Part shown: positions 22,726 through 23,589 of the stretch, piece by piece
How the letters are laid out: each line of letters opens with the position of its first letter
Numbering within the stretch: position 1 is the first letter of the stretch
Source of the DNA: CF-13 sp035279665
GTDB taxonomy: Bacteria > Chloroflexota > Dormibacteria > CF-121
DNA length: 23,589 nucleotides
Assembly: GCA_035279665.1 (NCBI GenBank)
Contig: DATEHI010000099.1
Span: forward strand, 1 to 23,589
Reading direction: 5' to 3'
The notes under the pieces: model-generated
What the model was told of the DNA's origin: nothing
The model's input: only the letters and a program-made list of their open reading frames with translations
The model's database searches: none
Position numbers and translations under genes: made by a program

Positions 22726-23263
22726 AGAGCTCCACATCCTGAGTTTCTATCGAGCCTCGGAGCTTGCCGGCTCCATGCTCCTCGGCAAACTTGCCCTGCA
22801 TACAAACCACGATCACCTGCGCGTGCCGCTCACGGAGCAATGCCTCGAAGAGGCGAAGCACGCCTGGATGCTCACGGAGACCATCCACAAGCTCGGCGCG
22901 CTGCCCGTCAAGATCACGCAGACTTACCAGAGCGAGCTGGGCAAGATTTATGGTTTTCCGGAGAGTACCCTCGATATCCTTTGCCTGACTCGGGTGCTCG
23001 AGGTCGTCGCGCTCGAGACGTATCAGAAGCATGTGGCGATGCGCGGGGTGACGCCGGCCGTCAAGGTAACGCTGGAGGCGATCATCGAAGATGAGGTCGG
23101 TCACATCGATTGGATTCAGGCCGAACTGGAGAAGTACGCCGGCGGTCCGGAGGGACAGAAGGTCAAGGCCGCGATCGCTGCATCCGAGGGGGCCAGCAAG
23201 ACCGTGAGCGAGAACTTCTATAAAAATCCGATGATCCAGCGCTACCTGGAGTTGGTAACGTGA
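22715..23263 (+). CDS. ferritin-like diiron protein
   Basis: A 182-residue four-helix-bundle protein with a complete carboxylate diiron pattern. E16 (ASELAG), E46 and H49 (EEAKHAWM), E96 or E101 (VLEVVALETYQ), and E127 and H130 (EDEVGHIDW). This spacing is that of small oxygenases and rubrerythrin-like proteins. No rubredoxin or membrane segment is present. It could act on the same carrier-bound substrate as the preceding protein, either as partner or as a separate oxidase. The ATG at 22715 follows GGAGG at a suitable distance and lies inside the end of the preceding gene. Confidence 0.8.
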   Translation: MSPEELHILSFYRASELAGSMLLGKLALHTNHDHLRVPLTEQCLEEAKHAWMLTETIHKLGALPVKITQTYQSELGKIYGFPESTLDILCLTRVLEVVALETYQKHVAMRGVTPAVKVTLEAIIEDEVGHIDWIQAELEKYAGGPEGQKVKAAIAASEGASKTVSENFYKNPMIQRYLELVT

Positions 23264-23517
23264 GCGACGACCTCCTGGAGACCCTTCGCGAGACCCTCTC
23301 GATCAAGGAAGGCGAGATCTCGCTCCGAACGCCGATCAGCAAGATCGTCCGGGACTCGATTGATATGGTCGAGCTCGTAGCCGTTCTCAGCGATCGGTAC
23401 CAGATCGCGGTCGACCCGGACGAGCTTCGCCGCATCAAGACCGTCGGTGATATCGCGCGATACGTGGATGCGCATCGTGGCGATGCGGCCGGTACCGATC
23501 ACCCCGCTCGCTTCTGA
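23260..23517 (+). CDS. acyl carrier protein 2
   Basis: An 85-residue carrier protein with the phosphopantetheine serine S33 in RDSIDMVELVAVLSDRY and the later helix TVGDIARYVDAH. It differs from carrier protein 1 in length and around the serine, and looks more like a fatty-acid or polyketide type carrier. The GTG at 23260 overlaps the preceding stop (GTGA). It may carry the acyl partner for the KASIII-fold enzyme, or the chain acted on by the diiron proteins. It is the last complete gene in the window. Confidence 0.9.
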   Translation: MSDDLLETLRETLSIKEGEISLRTPISKIVRDSIDMVELVAVLSDRYQIAVDPDELRRIKTVGDIARYVDAHRGDAAGTDHPARF

Positions 23518-23589
23518 GCCGGTTTAGGTTTTCCTTCTCGGCGCAGCGGCGAGTGTCCTCGGCGGAGGGAAGGCGCGCGGCAGGTCCGC
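23518..23589. other. end of window, no gene seen
   Basis: These 72 bases after carrier protein 2 hold no start codon with a convincing following frame and no clear hairpin terminator. The cluster's right border cannot be judged from here. Confidence 0.5.

Larger units (their letters stand above)
17541..23517 (+). other. carrier-protein-based biosynthetic gene cluster (nine genes)
   Basis: Nine genes run in one direction with overlaps of 128, 8, 8, 4, 4, 11 and 4 bp and a single 3-bp gap, so they are very probably one operon. They encode a phosphopantetheinyl transferase, a KASIII-fold enzyme, a thioester-reductase-like SDR, a carrier protein, an aminoacyl-tRNA-synthetase-like amino acid:[carrier protein] ligase, a methyltransferase, two ferritin-like diiron proteins and a second carrier protein. 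The set can prime carriers, load an amino acid, join or transfer acyl groups, oxidise, methylate and release by reduction. The order of steps and the product are inference. The operon may continue past the window. Confidence 0.8.

Overview
The window is about 23.6 kb of dense, GC-rich DNA in which genes abut or overlap almost everywhere. The haem genes are of the coproporphyrin-dependent type (HemQ/ChdC with a monoderm-style ferrochelatase). Several genes that begin a transcription unit have a TAnnnT hexamer only 5-9 nt before the start codon and no ribosome binding site, which suggests leaderless transcription. Together with DUF503, DUF899/DUF2182 and a LamG lipoprotein, this points to a high-GC, Actinobacteria/Chloroflexota/Dormibacterota-like soil bacterium. 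That placement is an inference; no rRNA or other marker gene is present to settle it.

Layout, left to right. (1) 1-984: the 3' end of a parA/soj gene and a small overlapping gene. (2) 964-5565, minus strand: an operon hemQ-hemE-cpfC(hemH)-ABC transporter for late haem synthesis. (3) 5598-6179: a metallo-beta-lactamase-fold protein lacking one metal ligand. (4) 6225-8497: an ArsR-type repressor with a perfect palindromic operator over its start codon, then an AHSA1-type SRPBCC protein, a DUF899 protein and a DUF2182 membrane protein. (5) 8502-10316, minus: a long-chain acyl-CoA ligase. (6) 10391-14501: DUF503, a HEAT-repeat protein, a 145-residue unknown and a Ski2/HelY-like helicase, ending in two tandem copies of a 32-bp palindromic repeat. 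(7) 14584-15763, minus: a nucleoside-deoxyribosyltransferase-like protein and an Fe-S uracil-DNA glycosylase. (8) 15822-17522: a LamG lipoprotein, an SRPBCC protein and a small membrane protein.

The most notable region is 17541-23517: nine plus-strand genes joined by overlaps or a 3-nt gap, which form a compact carrier-protein biosynthetic cluster. In order they are a Sfp-type phosphopantetheinyl transferase, a KASIII-fold enzyme whose His and Asn catalytic positions are changed, a thioester-reductase-like SDR, a carrier protein, an aminoacyl-tRNA-synthetase-like amino acid:[carrier protein] ligase, a SAM methyltransferase, an acyl-ACP-desaturase-like protein with an altered iron-ligand pair, a second ferritin-like diiron protein with a full ligand set, and a second carrier protein. 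No NRPS adenylation domain is present. An amino acid is probably activated by the stand-alone synthetase-like ligase, loaded on the first carrier, modified by acyl transfer, oxidation and methylation, and released reductively. The product is unknown and I do not recognise the gene combination as a described pathway.

A second unusual thread is the 32-bp repeat. Two identical copies lie between convergent genes at 14512-14582. A third, 30/32 identical copy lies inside the 3' end of the ferrochelatase gene and encodes its last residues before the stop.
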